NCBI RefSeq assembly: GCF_002735705.1
Contig: NZ_PDZL01000008.1
Span: 62,001 to 126,000 of the forward strand
Source: Janthinobacterium sp. BJB426
GTDB lineage: Bacteria > Pseudomonadota > Gammaproteobacteria > Burkholderiales > Burkholderiaceae_D
Direction: 5' to 3'
Length of the DNA stretch: 64,000 nucleotides
In this document: in pieces, positions 51,445 to 63,063 of the stretch
Numbering within the stretch: the first letter of the stretch is position 1
Layout of the letters: each line of letters begins with the position of its first letter
The notes under the pieces: model-generated
What the model saw: only the letters and a program-made list of their open reading frames with translations
What the model was told of the DNA's origin: nothing
Databases searched by the model: none
Program-made: the position numbers and the translations under genes

Positions 51445-53606
51445 CCAGGCACGCACCCAAAGATGTGCGCCTGGGCGGCGTGTCCATCGTGCTGGCCGTC
51501 AGCGTGACGCTGACTTTTGTCGTCACCGCGCTGCTGCTGGTGTTTGCCGTGCTGTTTTACCAGTCCGAACGCGAGCAGCGCTGGCAGCAGCTGCATCGCA
51601 GCCTGGCCGTAAGCGCCGACCAGCTGGCCGTGGCCATCGAGCTGCCCTTGTGGAATCTCGATGAAAAGCAGATGCAGGCTATCATGCGCAGCACCTTGGG
51701 CAAGCGCGACCTGGTGGCCAGCGCCCTGACGCCGGGCATCGGCAAGGAAGCGCTGGTTCTGCGCCGCACGGCGGCCAACACCATCGACAGTTTCCCCTCG
51801 CTGTCCGCCGAACCCGGCTGGCTGGTGCAGCGGCGCCCCGTGACGATGGGCGGGCAAGTCATCGGCAACGTGGCCGTGTATGCGACGCCGGCCCTGCTGC
51901 ACGCGCAGCTGCGGCAGCGCGCGCTGGGCATCGGTGCCATGATCGTGGCGCTCGACGTGATTCTGGTGGCCAGCATCTGGCTGCTCATGTGGTGTCTGAT
52001 GCTCAAGCCCCTGAAGGCGATCGGCCAGTATGCGGCCGGCATCCAGGCGGGGCAGGGCGAAGCGTTTGGCACGCCGCCGAAAGCGTGGTTCCTGGGCGAG
52101 CTGCGCACGCTGTACCGTTCCATCCGCGACATGGTGGCGCTGCTCGACAGCCGCTATCGCGCCTTGCAGCGCAGCGAGGAACGCGTGCAGATGGCCACCG
52201 GCGCGGCCAGCATCGGCATCTGGGACTGGAATGTCAGCAGCGATGCCTTGCAGTGGGATGAACAGATGTATGCGCAGTTCAAGGCCGACGCGGACAGCAC
52301 CATGGCGCCGGCGGCGATCTGGCGCGCGGCGCTGGTGCCGGACGACGTGCCGGCCGCCAAGGAGGCCTTGCGCGCCGCACTGGGCGCCGGCCAGGCCTTC
52401 ACGCACGAGTACCGCATCCTGTGGCCCGATGGCGCCATCCGCTACATCAAGGCCGACGCCGTGATCTTCCGCGACGGGCAGGGCCGGCCCATGCGCCTGG
52501 TGGGCTCGAACTACGACATCACGGCGCACCGCGAGGCGGAACTGGAACTGCTGCGCCACCGCCATCACCTGGAAGAACTGGTGGCCGAGCGCACGAGCGC
52601 CCTGTCGGTCGCCGTCAGCCAGGCGCAGGCGGCGAACCGCGCCAAGAGCACCTTCCTGGCGAACATGAGCCATGAACTGCGCACGCCCCTCAATTCCGTG
52701 ATCGGCTTTTCGCGCCTGATGGCCGCCTCGCCGAACATGCAGGACGATGAAAAGCGCAACCTGGCGATCATCCACCGCTCCGGCAATCATTTATTGACGT
52801 TGATCAATGAAATCCTCGAACTGTCGAAGGGCGAGGCGGGGCGCCTGCACGCGCAGGCGGCCGTGGTGGCGCTGGCGCCCCTGCTGCAGGAAGTGATGGA
52901 CATGCTGGGCATGCGCGCCGAGCAGCAGGGGCTGGCCCTGCGCCTCGATTGCGCTGACGTGCCGGCGGCCGTGCTGCTCGATGCGACGCGCCTGCGCCAG
53001 GTGCTGCTGAACCTGATGTCGAACGCCGTCAAGTTTGCCGGCGGCGGCGAAGTCACCTTGCGCGTGCGCGGCGAATGGCGCGATGGCGGGCAATGGATGC
53101 TGTCGTTCGCCGTCAGCGACACGGGCATGGGCATCGCCCCGGAGGACCAGCAGCGCATTTTCGAACCCTTCGTGCAGGCCGACAGCGCGGGACCGAAGGA
53201 TGGCACGGGCCTGGGCCTGGCCATCTCGCGCGAATTCGTGCAATTGATGAAAGGCGAACTGACGGTCGAATCGATGCCGGGGCAGGGCGCCACCTTCCGC
53301 TTCAGCATTCCCGCGCAGGCGGCCGAGGCGCCCGTGCAGGTGCCCGTGCCGCAGCCCGTGGCGCCGGCGCCCGAGGCGCCACCGGCACTGCGGGCGCAAG
53401 ACTTGCTGTTGCTGGCCGGGGACGAGCGCGCGGCCTTGCTGGTGGCGCTGCGCGAATTGAACCTGGCCAGGGTAGCACTGCTGCTGGGCGCCTTGCCGGC
53501 GGCCGCCGCGCCCGTGCTGGCGCCGCTGCAGGCGATGCTTGACCAGCATCAATACCGCCAGCTGTGCGACTTGCTGGAGAATGAGGGCGCGCTGGCGCCC
53601 GCTTGA
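51441..53606 (+). CDS. Membrane sensor histidine kinase, partner of the hybrid kinase
   Basis: 721 residues. TM1 at about 14-36, a periplasmic region of about 130 residues, TM2 at about 170-195, a HAMP-like linker, PAS (about 250-370; WDWNVSSDALQWDE), HisKA with [12 protein letters not shown], HATPase with DTGMGIAPED and GTGLGLAIS, then a C-terminal helical domain (about 650-721) ending MLDQHQYRQLCDLLE. It has no receiver. The kinase cores of this protein and the upstream one are clearly paralogous. Translationally coupled by ATGA, so both are made together. Confidence 0.9.
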   Translation: MTRHAPKDVRLGGVSIVLAVSVTLTFVVTALLLVFAVLFYQSEREQRWQQLHRSLAVSADQLAVAIELPLWNLDEKQMQAIMRSTLGKRDLVASALTPGIGKEALVLRRTAANTIDSFPSLSAEPGWLVQRRPVTMGGQVIGNVAVYATPALLHAQLRQRALGIGAMIVALDVILVASIWLLMWCLMLKPLKAIGQYAAGIQAGQGEAFGTPPKAWFLGELRTLYRSIRDMVALLDSRYRALQRSEERVQMATGAASIGIWDWNVSSDALQWDEQMYAQFKADADSTMAPAAIWRAALVPDDVPAAKEALRAALGAGQAFTHEYRILWPDGAIRYIKADAVIFRDGQGRPMRLVGSNYDITAHREAELELLRHRHHLEELVAERTSALSVAVSQAQAANRAKSTFLANMSHELRTPLNSVIGFSRLMAASPNMQDDEKRNLAIIHRSGNHLLTLINEILELSKGEAGRLHAQAAVVALAPLLQEVMDMLGMRAEQQGLALRLDCADVPAAVLLDATRLRQVLLNLMSNAVKFAGGGEVTLRVRGEWRDGGQWMLSFAVSDTGMGIAPEDQQRIFEPFVQADSAGPKDGTGLGLAISREFVQLMKGELTVESMPGQGATFRFSIPAQAAEAPVQVPVPQPVAPAPEAPPALRAQDLLLLAGDERAALLVALRELNLARVALLLGALPAAAAPVLAPLQAMLDQHQYRQLCDLLENEGALAPA

Positions 53607-53781
53607 AAAGTGTGGGCTGACAACATCGGTTTCGCTGAAAAGACGGACTAAGTGGCGCCGATGGATGGTGCTAAATTGCAATAAAGATTATGATGATAGT
53701 ACGTAGTTCATCGCAAAGAAATGTCTTGTCCAGCGCGGCAACTGATCGCCGCGCCTCATCCAAAGCTGAGAGAACTGCTAC

Positions 53782-55986
53782 ATGCACCGCGATTTTTCGG
53801 AAGTGAATTCGAAGGGCGAAGTACTGATCGTTGAAGATACGCCGGCTTCGCTGAAGCTGTTGAGCGATTTGCTGGGCGGCGCCGGCTATGCGGTGCGCCA
53901 GGCGCCGAACGGCGAACTGGCCCTGTGGACGGCCCAGGCGCGCCCGCCGGAGCTGATCCTGCTCGACGTGCGCATGCCGGGCCTCGACGGCTTTGAAGTG
54001 TGCCGGCGCCTGAAGGAGATACCGTCCCTGCGCCAGGTGCCGGTGATCTTCCTGTCGGCGCAGTACGATACGGACGACAAGGTGCGCGGCTTCGCGCTGG
54101 GCGCCGTCGATTTCATCGCCAAGCCCTTCCAGGCCGAGGAAATCCTGGCCCGCACGGACGCCCACGTGCGCCTGGCGCGGGCGCAGCTGCAACTGGCGCA
54201 GGAGCGCGCCAACCTTGAGCGGAGGGTGGCCGAACGCACGGCCGAACTGGAACAGGTGGCCAGCACCCTGGCGCGCGAAGTGCAGATCCGCCGCGCCAAT
54301 GAAGAATTGCTGCGCCTGTCGGGCCAAGTCTTCGAAGCGACCCAGGACGCCATCCTGATCACGAATCCGGCCGGCGTCATCGTCACGGCCAATCCCGCCT
54401 TTACCCGCATCACCGGCTACGCGGCGCAGGAAGTGGTGGGCACGGACATCATGCGCCTGCATGCCGAACACACGGGCGAAGCGGTGCTGCTGGCCTTGCG
54501 CCAGGGCCTGCGCAGCAGCGGTTGCTGGTCGGGCGAGGTGCAGACGCGGCGCAAGAGCGGCGACACCTATCCCTGCCTGCTCAGCGCCTCCACCGTGCAC
54601 GGGCCTGATGGCGCCGTCGTCAATTACATCGGCGTCTTCCTCGACATCAGCGAGCGCAAGGCCGAGCAGCATCTGATCGATTTCCTCTCCTACCACGACG
54701 CGCTGACGGGCTTGCCGAACCGCGTGCTGCTGCGCGAGCGCTTCGAGCAGGCGCGCGCGAACGCCCAGCGCGACAGCCAGCAAGTGGTGTTGATGTGCCT
54801 GGACCTGGACCGCTTCAAGAACATCAACGATTCGCACGGCCAGGCCGTGGGCGACAAGGCGCTGCAAGTGGTGGCGCGTTTCCTGTCCGGTTGCGTGCGC
54901 GAAGGCGACACGGTGGTGCGCCAGGGCGGTGACGAATTCCAGATACTGCTGCAGGACGATGCCCTGCTGGGGCGCACGCTTGCGCTGGCGCAAACCATCC
55001 TGGCCGGCTTGCGCGAAGAACTCAGCGTCGATGGCGAGCGCCTGGCGCTGACGACCAGTATCGGCATCGCCATGTGCCCGGCCGACGGCGACAGCCTCGA
55101 CGACGTGCTGCGCCACGCCGACACGGCCCTGGTGCGCGCCAAGGAAATGGGGCGCGACCATTACGCCTTCTTCACGGAGCGCATGGGCAGCGATATCCGC
55201 GCCCGCCTTGCGATGCAGCAGCAGCTGCGCGGCGCCATCGGCCGCGATGAATTCGAAGTGCACTACCAGCCGCAGATGTGCTTGCGCACGGGCGCCTTGC
55301 TGGGCGCGGAAGCCTTGCTGCGCTGGGATAATCCGGTGCTGGGCAAGGTGCCGCCCGGCCTGTTCATCGCGCTGGCCGAGGAATACGGCTTGATCACGGC
55401 CATCGGCGAATGGGTGCTGGAAAGCGTCTGCGCGCAGATACGCGCCTGGCACGACGCGGGCCTGGGCAGCGTCAAGGTGGCCGTCAACCTGTCCGGCAAG
55501 CAGTTCGCGCAGGACCGCACGGTGCCGTTCGTCGAGGCGGCCTTGCGCAAATACGGCATCGCGCCCGCCTGCCTCGGCATCGAGATCACGGAAAGCACAG
55601 TGATGGGCGACCCGGACAAGGCCGTCGCGGCCCTCACGCGCCTGAAGGATATCGGCGTGGGCATTTCGCTCGACGACTTCGGCACCGGCTATTCCAGCCT
55701 GGGCTACCTGAAACGCTTTCCCATCGACGTGCTGAAAATCGACAAATCCTTCGTCGACGACGTCACCACCAGCAGCAGCGACGCGGCCATCGCCCGCTCC
55801 GTCATCTCGCTGGCGCACAACCTGGACATGCGCGTCATCGCCGAAGGCGTGGAAACGCGCGCACAGGTCGACTTCCTGACGGAACACGGCTGCGATGAAA
55901 TGCAGGGCTATTACTTCAGCCGTCCCCTGGCTGCCGAAGCGTTCACGGCCTTGCTGCGCGAACGGCGCACCCTGGCCGTGGCGTAG
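53782..55986 (+). CDS. Response regulator with PAS, GGDEF and EAL domains
   Basis: 734 residues. Receiver at about 10-125 (VEDTPASLKLL, phospho-Asp in LILLDVRMPGLDG, Lys in IAKPFQ), coiled-coil linker, PAS at about 170-290, GGDEF at about 300-460 with an intact GGDEF and an RxxD inhibitory site (REGD) five residues before it, and EAL at about 475-725 with intact EALLRW, ITES and DDFGTGYSSLGYL. Both c-di-GMP synthesis and hydrolysis are possible. It follows the two kinases by 175 bases and is their probable output. Confidence 0.92.
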   Translation: MHRDFSEVNSKGEVLIVEDTPASLKLLSDLLGGAGYAVRQAPNGELALWTAQARPPELILLDVRMPGLDGFEVCRRLKEIPSLRQVPVIFLSAQYDTDDKVRGFALGAVDFIAKPFQAEEILARTDAHVRLARAQLQLAQERANLERRVAERTAELEQVASTLAREVQIRRANEELLRLSGQVFEATQDAILITNPAGVIVTANPAFTRITGYAAQEVVGTDIMRLHAEHTGEAVLLALRQGLRSSGCWSGEVQTRRKSGDTYPCLLSASTVHGPDGAVVNYIGVFLDISERKAEQHLIDFLSYHDALTGLPNRVLLRERFEQARANAQRDSQQVVLMCLDLDRFKNINDSHGQAVGDKALQVVARFLSGCVREGDTVVRQGGDEFQILLQDDALLGRTLALAQTILAGLREELSVDGERLALTTSIGIAMCPADGDSLDDVLRHADTALVRAKEMGRDHYAFFTERMGSDIRARLAMQQQLRGAIGRDEFEVHYQPQMCLRTGALLGAEALLRWDNPVLGKVPPGLFIALAEEYGLITAIGEWVLESVCAQIRAWHDAGLGSVKVAVNLSGKQFAQDRTVPFVEAALRKYGIAPACLGIEITESTVMGDPDKAVAALTRLKDIGVGISLDDFGTGYSSLGYLKRFPIDVLKIDKSFVDDVTTSSSDAAIARSVISLAHNLDMRVIAEGVETRAQVDFLTEHGCDEMQGYYFSRPLAAEAFTALLRERRTLAVA

Positions 55987-56123
55987 GAGGCAAGCACTGC
56001 GGTGCGGCCAATGCACCATGCCGGTGCATCCGCTGCAGCGCGGTGCACGATTCTCACTTTTCCTTTCCCTGATGCTGGCACATATCCTGCTTAGGTAATC
56101 GCTTATTTACGCGATTGCTCCGC

Positions 56124-56990
56124 ATGCCAGACAGTACCCGTCCAGTCACGCCGAATGAAGCCAGTGCGCACAGCGCCTGGCAGGCGCATTTGCGCCTGGG
56201 CTTTGCGCTGCACGATGGCGTCAGCCGCCTCGTCGAGCGCACGCACAGTGGCCCCCTGCGCGTGCAAAAGCCCCTGTATCCGGAAGGCGACGCCGTCTGC
56301 CACGCCATCATCATCCATCCACCGGGCGGCGTCGTGGGCGGCGACCAGCTGGCCGTCGACGCCACAGTGGGCGAGGGCGCGCGCGCCTTGCTCACGTCGC
56401 CCGGCGCCGCCAAGTGGTACCGCGCCAACGGCCATGTCTCGGGCCAGCATATCGTGCTGCGCGCCGGTGCCGGCGCCGCCATCGAGTGGCTGCCGCAGGA
56501 GAGCATTTTCTTCGACCAGGCCTGCGTGCGCCTGCGCCACGAGGTGGAGCTGGCGCCGGACGCCAGCTACATCGGCTGCGACATCGTCTGCCTGGGACGC
56601 AGCGCCTCGGGCGAAATTTTCAACACGGGCAGCATCGATCAGCAGGTGCAGATCCGCCGCGGCGGCAAGCTGCTGTGGTGGGAGCAGGGCGTGCTGGCCG
56701 CGGGCGGCGCACTGATGGCCAGCCCCCTGGGCCTGGGGGGGCACACGGTGTGCGCCACCCTGATCGCCGTCGGCGCGCCCGTTTCTCCCGCCGTACTGGC
56801 AGCCGTGCGCGAGATCGCCGTGCCGGCCGGCGCCGTGTTTGGCGCCACGCACATGAAATCGCTGGTAGTGGTGCGCCTGTTGTGCGGCGACAGCGAGGCG
56901 GCGCGGCGCGTCATGCTGGCCGCCTGGCAGCTGCTGCGCCCCGCCATGCTGGGACGCGACGCCGTCGTACCCCGCATCTGGAACACTTAA
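56124..56990 (+). CDS. ureD: Urease accessory protein UreD
   Basis: 288 residues. Segments [24 protein letters not shown], split at residue 58, and [24 protein letters not shown] and [11 protein letters not shown] are characteristic. UreD forms the UreDFG complex that inserts the nickel centre into apo-urease. ATG 56124 is chosen; TTG 56115 is possible and neither has a clear ribosome site. It heads the urease operon, which runs to 61807. Confidence 0.95.
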   Translation: MPDSTRPVTPNEASAHSAWQAHLRLGFALHDGVSRLVERTHSGPLRVQKPLYPEGDAVCHAIIIHPPGGVVGGDQLAVDATVGEGARALLTSPGAAKWYRANGHVSGQHIVLRAGAGAAIEWLPQESIFFDQACVRLRHEVELAPDASYIGCDIVCLGRSASGEIFNTGSIDQQVQIRRGGKLLWWEQGVLAAGGALMASPLGLGGHTVCATLIAVGAPVSPAVLAAVREIAVPAGAVFGATHMKSLVVVRLLCGDSEAARRVMLAAWQLLRPAMLGRDAVVPRIWNT

Positions 56991-57015
56991 TCAGGAAAGA
57001 AGCGCAAGGAAAAAC

Positions 57016-57318
57016 ATGGACCTGACTCCCCGAGAAAAAGACAAGCTGCTCATTTTTACGGCCGCGCTGCTGGCCGAACGGCGCCTGGCGCGCGGCTTGA
57101 AATTGAATTATCCGGAAGCGGTGGCCCTGATCAGCGCCGCCATCATGGAAGGCGCGCGCGATGGCAAGTCGGTGGCGCAGCTGATGTCGGACGGGACAAA
57201 AATTCTGTCGCGCGCCGACGTCATGGATGGCATCGCCGAGATGATCCCCGATATCCAGGTGGAAGCGACCTTCCCCGATGGCAGCAAGCTGGTGACCGTG
57301 CACCACCCGATACCGTAG
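57016..57318 (+). CDS. ureA: Urease gamma subunit
   Basis: 100 residues, exact family length. [41 protein letters not shown], split, and [18 protein letters not shown] are diagnostic. AAGGA precedes the ATG. One of three structural subunits of the (UreABC)3 enzyme that hydrolyses urea to ammonia and carbamate. Confidence 0.97.
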   Translation: MDLTPREKDKLLIFTAALLAERRLARGLKLNYPEAVALISAAIMEGARDGKSVAQLMSDGTKILSRADVMDGIAEMIPDIQVEATFPDGSKLVTVHHPIP

Positions 57319-57339
57319 TCTTTTGAGAAGGAACTCCTC

Positions 57340-57669
57340 ATGACCCCAGGCGAATACCAATTGGAAGAAGGCGAAATCAGCTTGAATGCCGGGCGCGCCA
57401 CGGCCACCGTGGTGGTGGCCAACCGGGGCGACCGGCCGATCCAGGTGGGCTCGCACTTCCACTTTTTTGAAGTCAACCCGGCGCTGGCCTTCGAGCGCTG
57501 GCGCGCCTACGGCATGCGCCTGAACATCACGGCCGGCACGGCCGTGCGCTTCGAGCCCGGCCAGCAGCGCACGGTGGAACTGGTGGCGCTGGCGGGCGAG
57601 CGCAAGGTCTACGGCTTCAATGGCGCAGTGATGGGCGAACTGCAAAACACACCACCGGGAAAGGATTGA
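57340..57669 (+). CDS. ureB: Urease beta subunit
   Basis: 109 residues. [18 protein letters not shown] at the start, then [20 protein letters not shown], split after GDRP, and [20 protein letters not shown] are diagnostic. GAAGGAACTC precedes the ATG. The stop is separated from ureC by a single base. Confidence 0.97.
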   Translation: MTPGEYQLEEGEISLNAGRATATVVVANRGDRPIQVGSHFHFFEVNPALAFERWRAYGMRLNITAGTAVRFEPGQQRTVELVALAGERKVYGFNGAVMGELQNTPPGKD

Positions 57670-57670
57670 G

Positions 57671-59371
<1,701 letters not shown>

Positions 59372-59383
59372 GCAGGAGACATC

Positions 59384-59908
59384 ATGCTCACATTGCATAC
59401 CAAACTGGGAGCGGACGATGACCGCATCCCGTTCGCCCAAATCGTGCTGCCCTACGACCAGCGCGAAAAATGCCGGCTGCGCGCCGTGCTGTCGAATGGC
59501 GACGACGTGGCCGTGTTCACCGTGCGCGGCACGGTGCTGCGCGATGGCGAGCGCATGACGGGGCCGGAAGGACAGGTGGTGCAGATCGTCGCCGCGCGCG
59601 AACCGACCTACCTGGTGCGCTGCCTTGATGCGCATACCCTGCTGCGCTGCGCTTTTCATCTGGGGAACCGCCACACGCAGGCGCAAGTGGGCGACGGCTT
59701 TTTGCGCATCCGCAAGGACGTGGTGCTCAAGGAGATGCTGGAAGGCTTGCAGGCGAGCGTGACGGAAGAAAGCGCGCCGTTCGAGCCGGAGGCGGGCGCG
59801 TATGGCGGCGGCCATGGTCACCACGATGGCCACGGCCAGCACTTGCTGGCGCCCGTGCCGCTGCGGCAGAAAATCCACCGTCCCGGCGATGTGCCAGGCG
59901 CTGCATGA
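59384..59908 (+). CDS. ureE: Urease nickel metallochaperone UreE
   Basis: 174 residues. An N-terminal peptide-binding domain (LTLHTKLGADDDRI; PYDQREKCRLRAVL) and a metal-binding domain (CAFHLGNRHTQAQV), with a histidine-rich tail (GGGHGHHDGHGQH) that stores nickel. It delivers nickel to UreG. The stop overlaps the ureF start (ATGA). Confidence 0.95.
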   Translation: MLTLHTKLGADDDRIPFAQIVLPYDQREKCRLRAVLSNGDDVAVFTVRGTVLRDGERMTGPEGQVVQIVAAREPTYLVRCLDAHTLLRCAFHLGNRHTQAQVGDGFLRIRKDVVLKEMLEGLQASVTEESAPFEPEAGAYGGGHGHHDGHGQHLLAPVPLRQKIHRPGDVPGAA

Positions 59909-60588
59909 TGCAGGCGTCGGCCCTGCTGCATTTGCTGCAGTTCGCCAGTCCGGCCTTGCCGATCGGCGCCTACAGTTATTCGCAGGGTCTGGAAGCGGCG
60001 CTCGAATCCGGCCTGGTGCACGACGCGGCCACGGCGCGCGCGTGGATCGCCCAGCATCTGGCCCAGGTGGTGGCGCGCTGGGAAGCGCCCTTGTGCTGGC
60101 GCTTGATGCAGGCCTTTGAAGAACAGGATTTGTGCGCCGTGCAGCGCTGGAGCGAGCGCTTCATCGCTTCGCGCGACACGGCGGAGTTTCGCGCCGAAAC
60201 CATCCAGATGGGCTATTCGCTGACCAAGTTGCTGGCCGAGCTGGGCGTGGCCGACGGCGTCCTGATCGACATGCTGCAGAGCCAGCCGGAAGTGGCCTTG
60301 CCCACGGCCTATGCCTGCGCCGTGGCGGCGCTGGCCATTCCGCGCGAAGAGGCGCTGCTGGCCATGCTGTTTGCCTGGGCGGAAAACCAGGTGCTCGTTT
60401 GCGTGAAATCCGTGCCGCTGGGGCAGGTGGCGGGGCAGCGTTTGCTGCTGTCGCTGCGGCCGGAGCTGGAAGCGGCGGCCCTGACGGCGCAAACCTTACT
60501 AGATGACGAGATGGGCAACTGGGCGCCCGGCCTGTCGCTGCTGTCGATGCGGCACGAAGTGCAGTACAGCCGCCTGTACCGCTCCTGA
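59905..60588 (+). CDS. ureF: Urease accessory protein UreF
   Basis: 227 residues. [24 protein letters not shown], split near residue 18, is the UreF signature; the all-helical domain continues with [16 protein letters not shown]. It controls the GTPase activity of UreG in the UreDFG complex. Start 59905, or the adjacent ATG 59908, overlaps ureE. Confidence 0.95.
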   Translation: MMQASALLHLLQFASPALPIGAYSYSQGLEAALESGLVHDAATARAWIAQHLAQVVARWEAPLCWRLMQAFEEQDLCAVQRWSERFIASRDTAEFRAETIQMGYSLTKLLAELGVADGVLIDMLQSQPEVALPTAYACAVAALAIPREEALLAMLFAWAENQVLVCVKSVPLGQVAGQRLLLSLRPELEAAALTAQTLLDDEMGNWAPGLSLLSMRHEVQYSRLYRS

Positions 60589-60611
60589 ACACTACCACGA
60601 GAGACTACAAC

Positions 60612-61250
60612 ATGACATCGATTACCTCAAACCCCCTGCGCGTAGGCATCGGCGGCCCCGTCGGCTCGGGCAAGACGGCCCTGTGCGAAATGCTGTGCAA
60701 GGGCATGCGCGAACGCTACGACATGGCCGTCATCACGAATGACATCTACACCAAGGAAGACATGGAAATCCTGCTGCGCGCGGATGCCTTGCCGGCCGAG
60801 CGCCTGATGGGCGTGGAAACGGGCGGCTGTCCGCACACGGCGATCCGCGAAGATGCGTCGATCAACCTGGAAGCCATCGCGCGCATGCAGGCAGATTTTC
60901 CCAACCTTGATTTGATCCTCGTCGAATCGGGCGGAGATAATTTGGCCGCCACCTTCAGTCCGGAATTGTCGGACCTGACGATTTACGTGATCGACGTGGC
61001 CGGTGGCGAAAAAATTCCGCGCAAGGGCGGGCCCGGCATCACGCGCTCCGACTTGTTGATCATTAACAAGACGGACCTGGCGCCGTATGTGGGCGCCAAC
61101 CTGGACATCATGGCGCAGGACGCCAAGCGCATGCGCGGCGAGCGCCCGTTCGTATTTACCAACCTGCGCAGCGGCGACGGCGTGCAGATCGTCATCGATT
61201 TTATCCGCGAGCAAGGTTTGCTCGATCAACCAGGCAAGGAGCTGCAATGA
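60612..61250 (+). CDS. ureG: Urease accessory GTPase UreG
   Basis: 212 residues. P-loop [11 protein letters not shown] near the start, [11 protein letters not shown], the metal-binding [11 protein letters not shown] (Cys-Pro-His), LVESGGDNL, and the guanine motif INKTDLAPY. It couples GTP hydrolysis to nickel insertion. The last codon overlaps the HupE/UreJ gene start. Confidence 0.97.
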   Translation: MTSITSNPLRVGIGGPVGSGKTALCEMLCKGMRERYDMAVITNDIYTKEDMEILLRADALPAERLMGVETGGCPHTAIREDASINLEAIARMQADFPNLDLILVESGGDNLAATFSPELSDLTIYVIDVAGGEKIPRKGGPGITRSDLLIINKTDLAPYVGANLDIMAQDAKRMRGERPFVFTNLRSGDGVQIVIDFIREQGLLDQPGKELQ

Positions 61251-61807
61251 GCGCAAGACTGATGAAGAAAACAGCCGCCGTGGCGGTGCTGTGCCTGCTG
61301 GCTTTACCGGCCATGGCCCACCCCGGCCATGGCGAGAGCGCCGGCTTCCTGGCCGGTTTCGCCCATCCGTTCACGGGTATCGACCATTTGCTGGCCATGC
61401 TGGGCGTGGGCATCTGGGGCGGCCAGCAGCGCCACAGTCTGGCTCAGCCCGCCACGTTTCTCGGCATGATGCTGCTTGGCGCGCTGGCCGGCATGGTCGG
61501 ATTGACGCTGCCCGGGCTGGAAACGGGCATCGCCGCCACGGTGGCGCTGGTGGGACTGGCCATCGCGCTGGCGCTGGCCTTGCCGAACTGGCTCGGCATG
61601 GGACTGGTGGGCGTGTTCGCCTTGGCGCATGGCAATGCGCATGGCCAGGAATTGCCGGCCGCCTCGGCCGCCTGCGGCTTCATGCTGGCCTCGGCTGTTC
61701 TGCTGGGTGCGGGACGTTTCACGGGCCAAGTGCTGGCCGAGCGCATGTTGCGCGTGGCCGGCGTGGCCTTGACGGCCGCCGGCGTGGTGTTGATGGGACT
61801 TGCTTAA
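61247..61807 (+). CDS. ureJ: HupE/UreJ family nickel transporter-like membrane protein
   Basis: 186 residues. A signal peptide-like N-terminus, the family motif [17 protein letters not shown] with [14 protein letters not shown], split, and five to six further membrane helices including [11 protein letters not shown]. The His-rich motifs fit nickel binding. It is the last gene of the urease operon, coupled to ureG by ATGA, and probably feeds nickel to the urease. Confidence 0.92.
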   Translation: MSARLMKKTAAVAVLCLLALPAMAHPGHGESAGFLAGFAHPFTGIDHLLAMLGVGIWGGQQRHSLAQPATFLGMMLLGALAGMVGLTLPGLETGIAATVALVGLAIALALALPNWLGMGLVGVFALAHGNAHGQELPAASAACGFMLASAVLLGAGRFTGQVLAERMLRVAGVALTAAGVVLMGLA

Positions 61808-61811
61808 TCGT

Positions 61812-62423
61812 TTAAGCGCCGGGGCGCTTGTCGGACAGCACGATGGGCGCCGCCTTTTCCGGGTGCAAGCCCTGGTGGCCCGCATACACGGCGGCAATGG
61901 CGGCCATGTCGGCGTCCTTGTCGCCCGTCAAGTACAAATGGTCGACGACGCCCAGTACCTTGTTCGGGTAGTCGATGTAGACCAGCAGCAAGGGCACCTT
62001 GGCAGCCACGGCCAGGTGATAAAAGCCGCTTTTCCAGTTCGGACGGTAGCTGCGCGTCGCTTCCGGCGTGATGGCCAGCCAGTACCAGTCGGCGGCCAGC
62101 ATGCGTTCGGCCTGGCGCTGGATCGTGCCGCTGGTGGTGCTGCGGTCGACGGGCTCGCCACCGAGGTAGCGCAGCACCTTGCCCATCGGGCCGCGGAACA
62201 GGGAATCCTTGGCCAGCCAGCGGAACGGCAGCGACAGCGCCCATTTGCCGAACAGGCCCACCATGAAATCCCAGTTGGACGTGTGCGGGTAGACGACGGC
62301 GATGCCGCGCGGCCCTGGCAGGGGACGGAAGCGCATGCGCCAGCCAAACAGGTGCAGCACACGCAGCGCGCTACGCTGGTGCCAGGTCGGCAAGTCGCCC
62401 GCTTGTACAAATAAATCGTCCAT
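61812..62423 (-). CDS. Lysophospholipid/1-acylglycerol-3-phosphate acyltransferase family protein
   Basis: 203 residues. The PlsC-type HX4D motif is visible in YPHTSNWDF (H47, D52), followed by PFRWLAKDSLF and the later ITPEATRS in place of the EGTR motif. The short length and single hydrophobic N-terminal part fit a peripheral inner-membrane enzyme that acylates a lysolipid or related acceptor. It converges on the urease operon, 4 bases from it. Confidence 0.85.
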   Translation of the reverse strand: MDDLFVQAGDLPTWHQRSALRVLHLFGWRMRFRPLPGPRGIAVVYPHTSNWDFMVGLFGKWALSLPFRWLAKDSLFRGPMGKVLRYLGGEPVDRSTTSGTIQRQAERMLAADWYWLAITPEATRSYRPNWKSGFYHLAVAAKVPLLLVYIDYPNKVLGVVDHLYLTGDKDADMAAIAAVYAGHQGLHPEKAAPIVLSDKRPGA

Positions 62424-62672
62424 TGATACCCTTCAGTGACACTGTTCTTAATGGGATGGCGCTGGTGGCCATTTTCCTTGAAGCAAAATTCTGCGCAGGC
62501 ATTTTATACGGGGCTGGCGATGGCGACAAGCAGCCGAGGCCGCTATTCATGCGGTGTCGGGGCAGTTGCTACCGCTATTTTAACGATGCTTGACCTCTGT
62601 GTCGGGCACTAAATGCGCACAATATGGTCAAAACTTGATGCAGTCTTGATCCACCCGACAGGGAGCCATGGC

Positions 62673-62894
62673 ATGAAAAACAGTATCGACGAGGTCAATG
62701 GGGAGAAAGTGCGAACGGACAAAGTGATGGCCGAGCTCGTCGAGCGGGGCGTTGCTTTCCATCACGCCCTGGGACGGACGGTGGCGACAGCCTATTTGCG
62801 CGAGCATGCGGTACCGGTCGAGGTGATACGCCGTGTCTTCAGCAGCGTGCAGGCGCGTCGTCCGGCCCGGCCGGCACGGCGCCGATGGCGCTGA
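62673..62894 (+). CDS. Small basic hypothetical protein
   Basis: 73 residues, soluble. ATG 62673 with GGGAG 7 bases upstream. A helical centre (VMAELVERGVAFHHALGRTVATAYLREH, split) precedes VEVIRRVFSS and an Arg/Pro-rich tail (RRPARPARRRWR) that could bind nucleic acid. No named family recognised. It stands alone between two leftward genes, with about 250 bases of otherwise empty sequence before it. Confidence 0.6.
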   Translation: MKNSIDEVNGEKVRTDKVMAELVERGVAFHHALGRTVATAYLREHAVPVEVIRRVFSSVQARRPARPARRRWR

Positions 62895-63063
62895 CGGTGG
62901 GGAACGGCGGCGTATATAAGGCCAGATAAAGTAAGGCGGCGGTCGCTGTGATCGTCACGCGGTCAGTGCGTTGGTATCGTTGCGTCCGCCGCCAGGGGAT
63001 GAGCAGTGCGGTGCTGCTCAGGAGGCTTTCAGGGTGCCGCTCAGCTTGCCGTTCAGGCTGCTG

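Noticed and set aside
53671..56019. 782-codon leftward open frame opposite the GGDEF/EAL gene
   Set aside because: Covers the whole sense gene in antisense, has no domains and no independent promoter or ribosome site.
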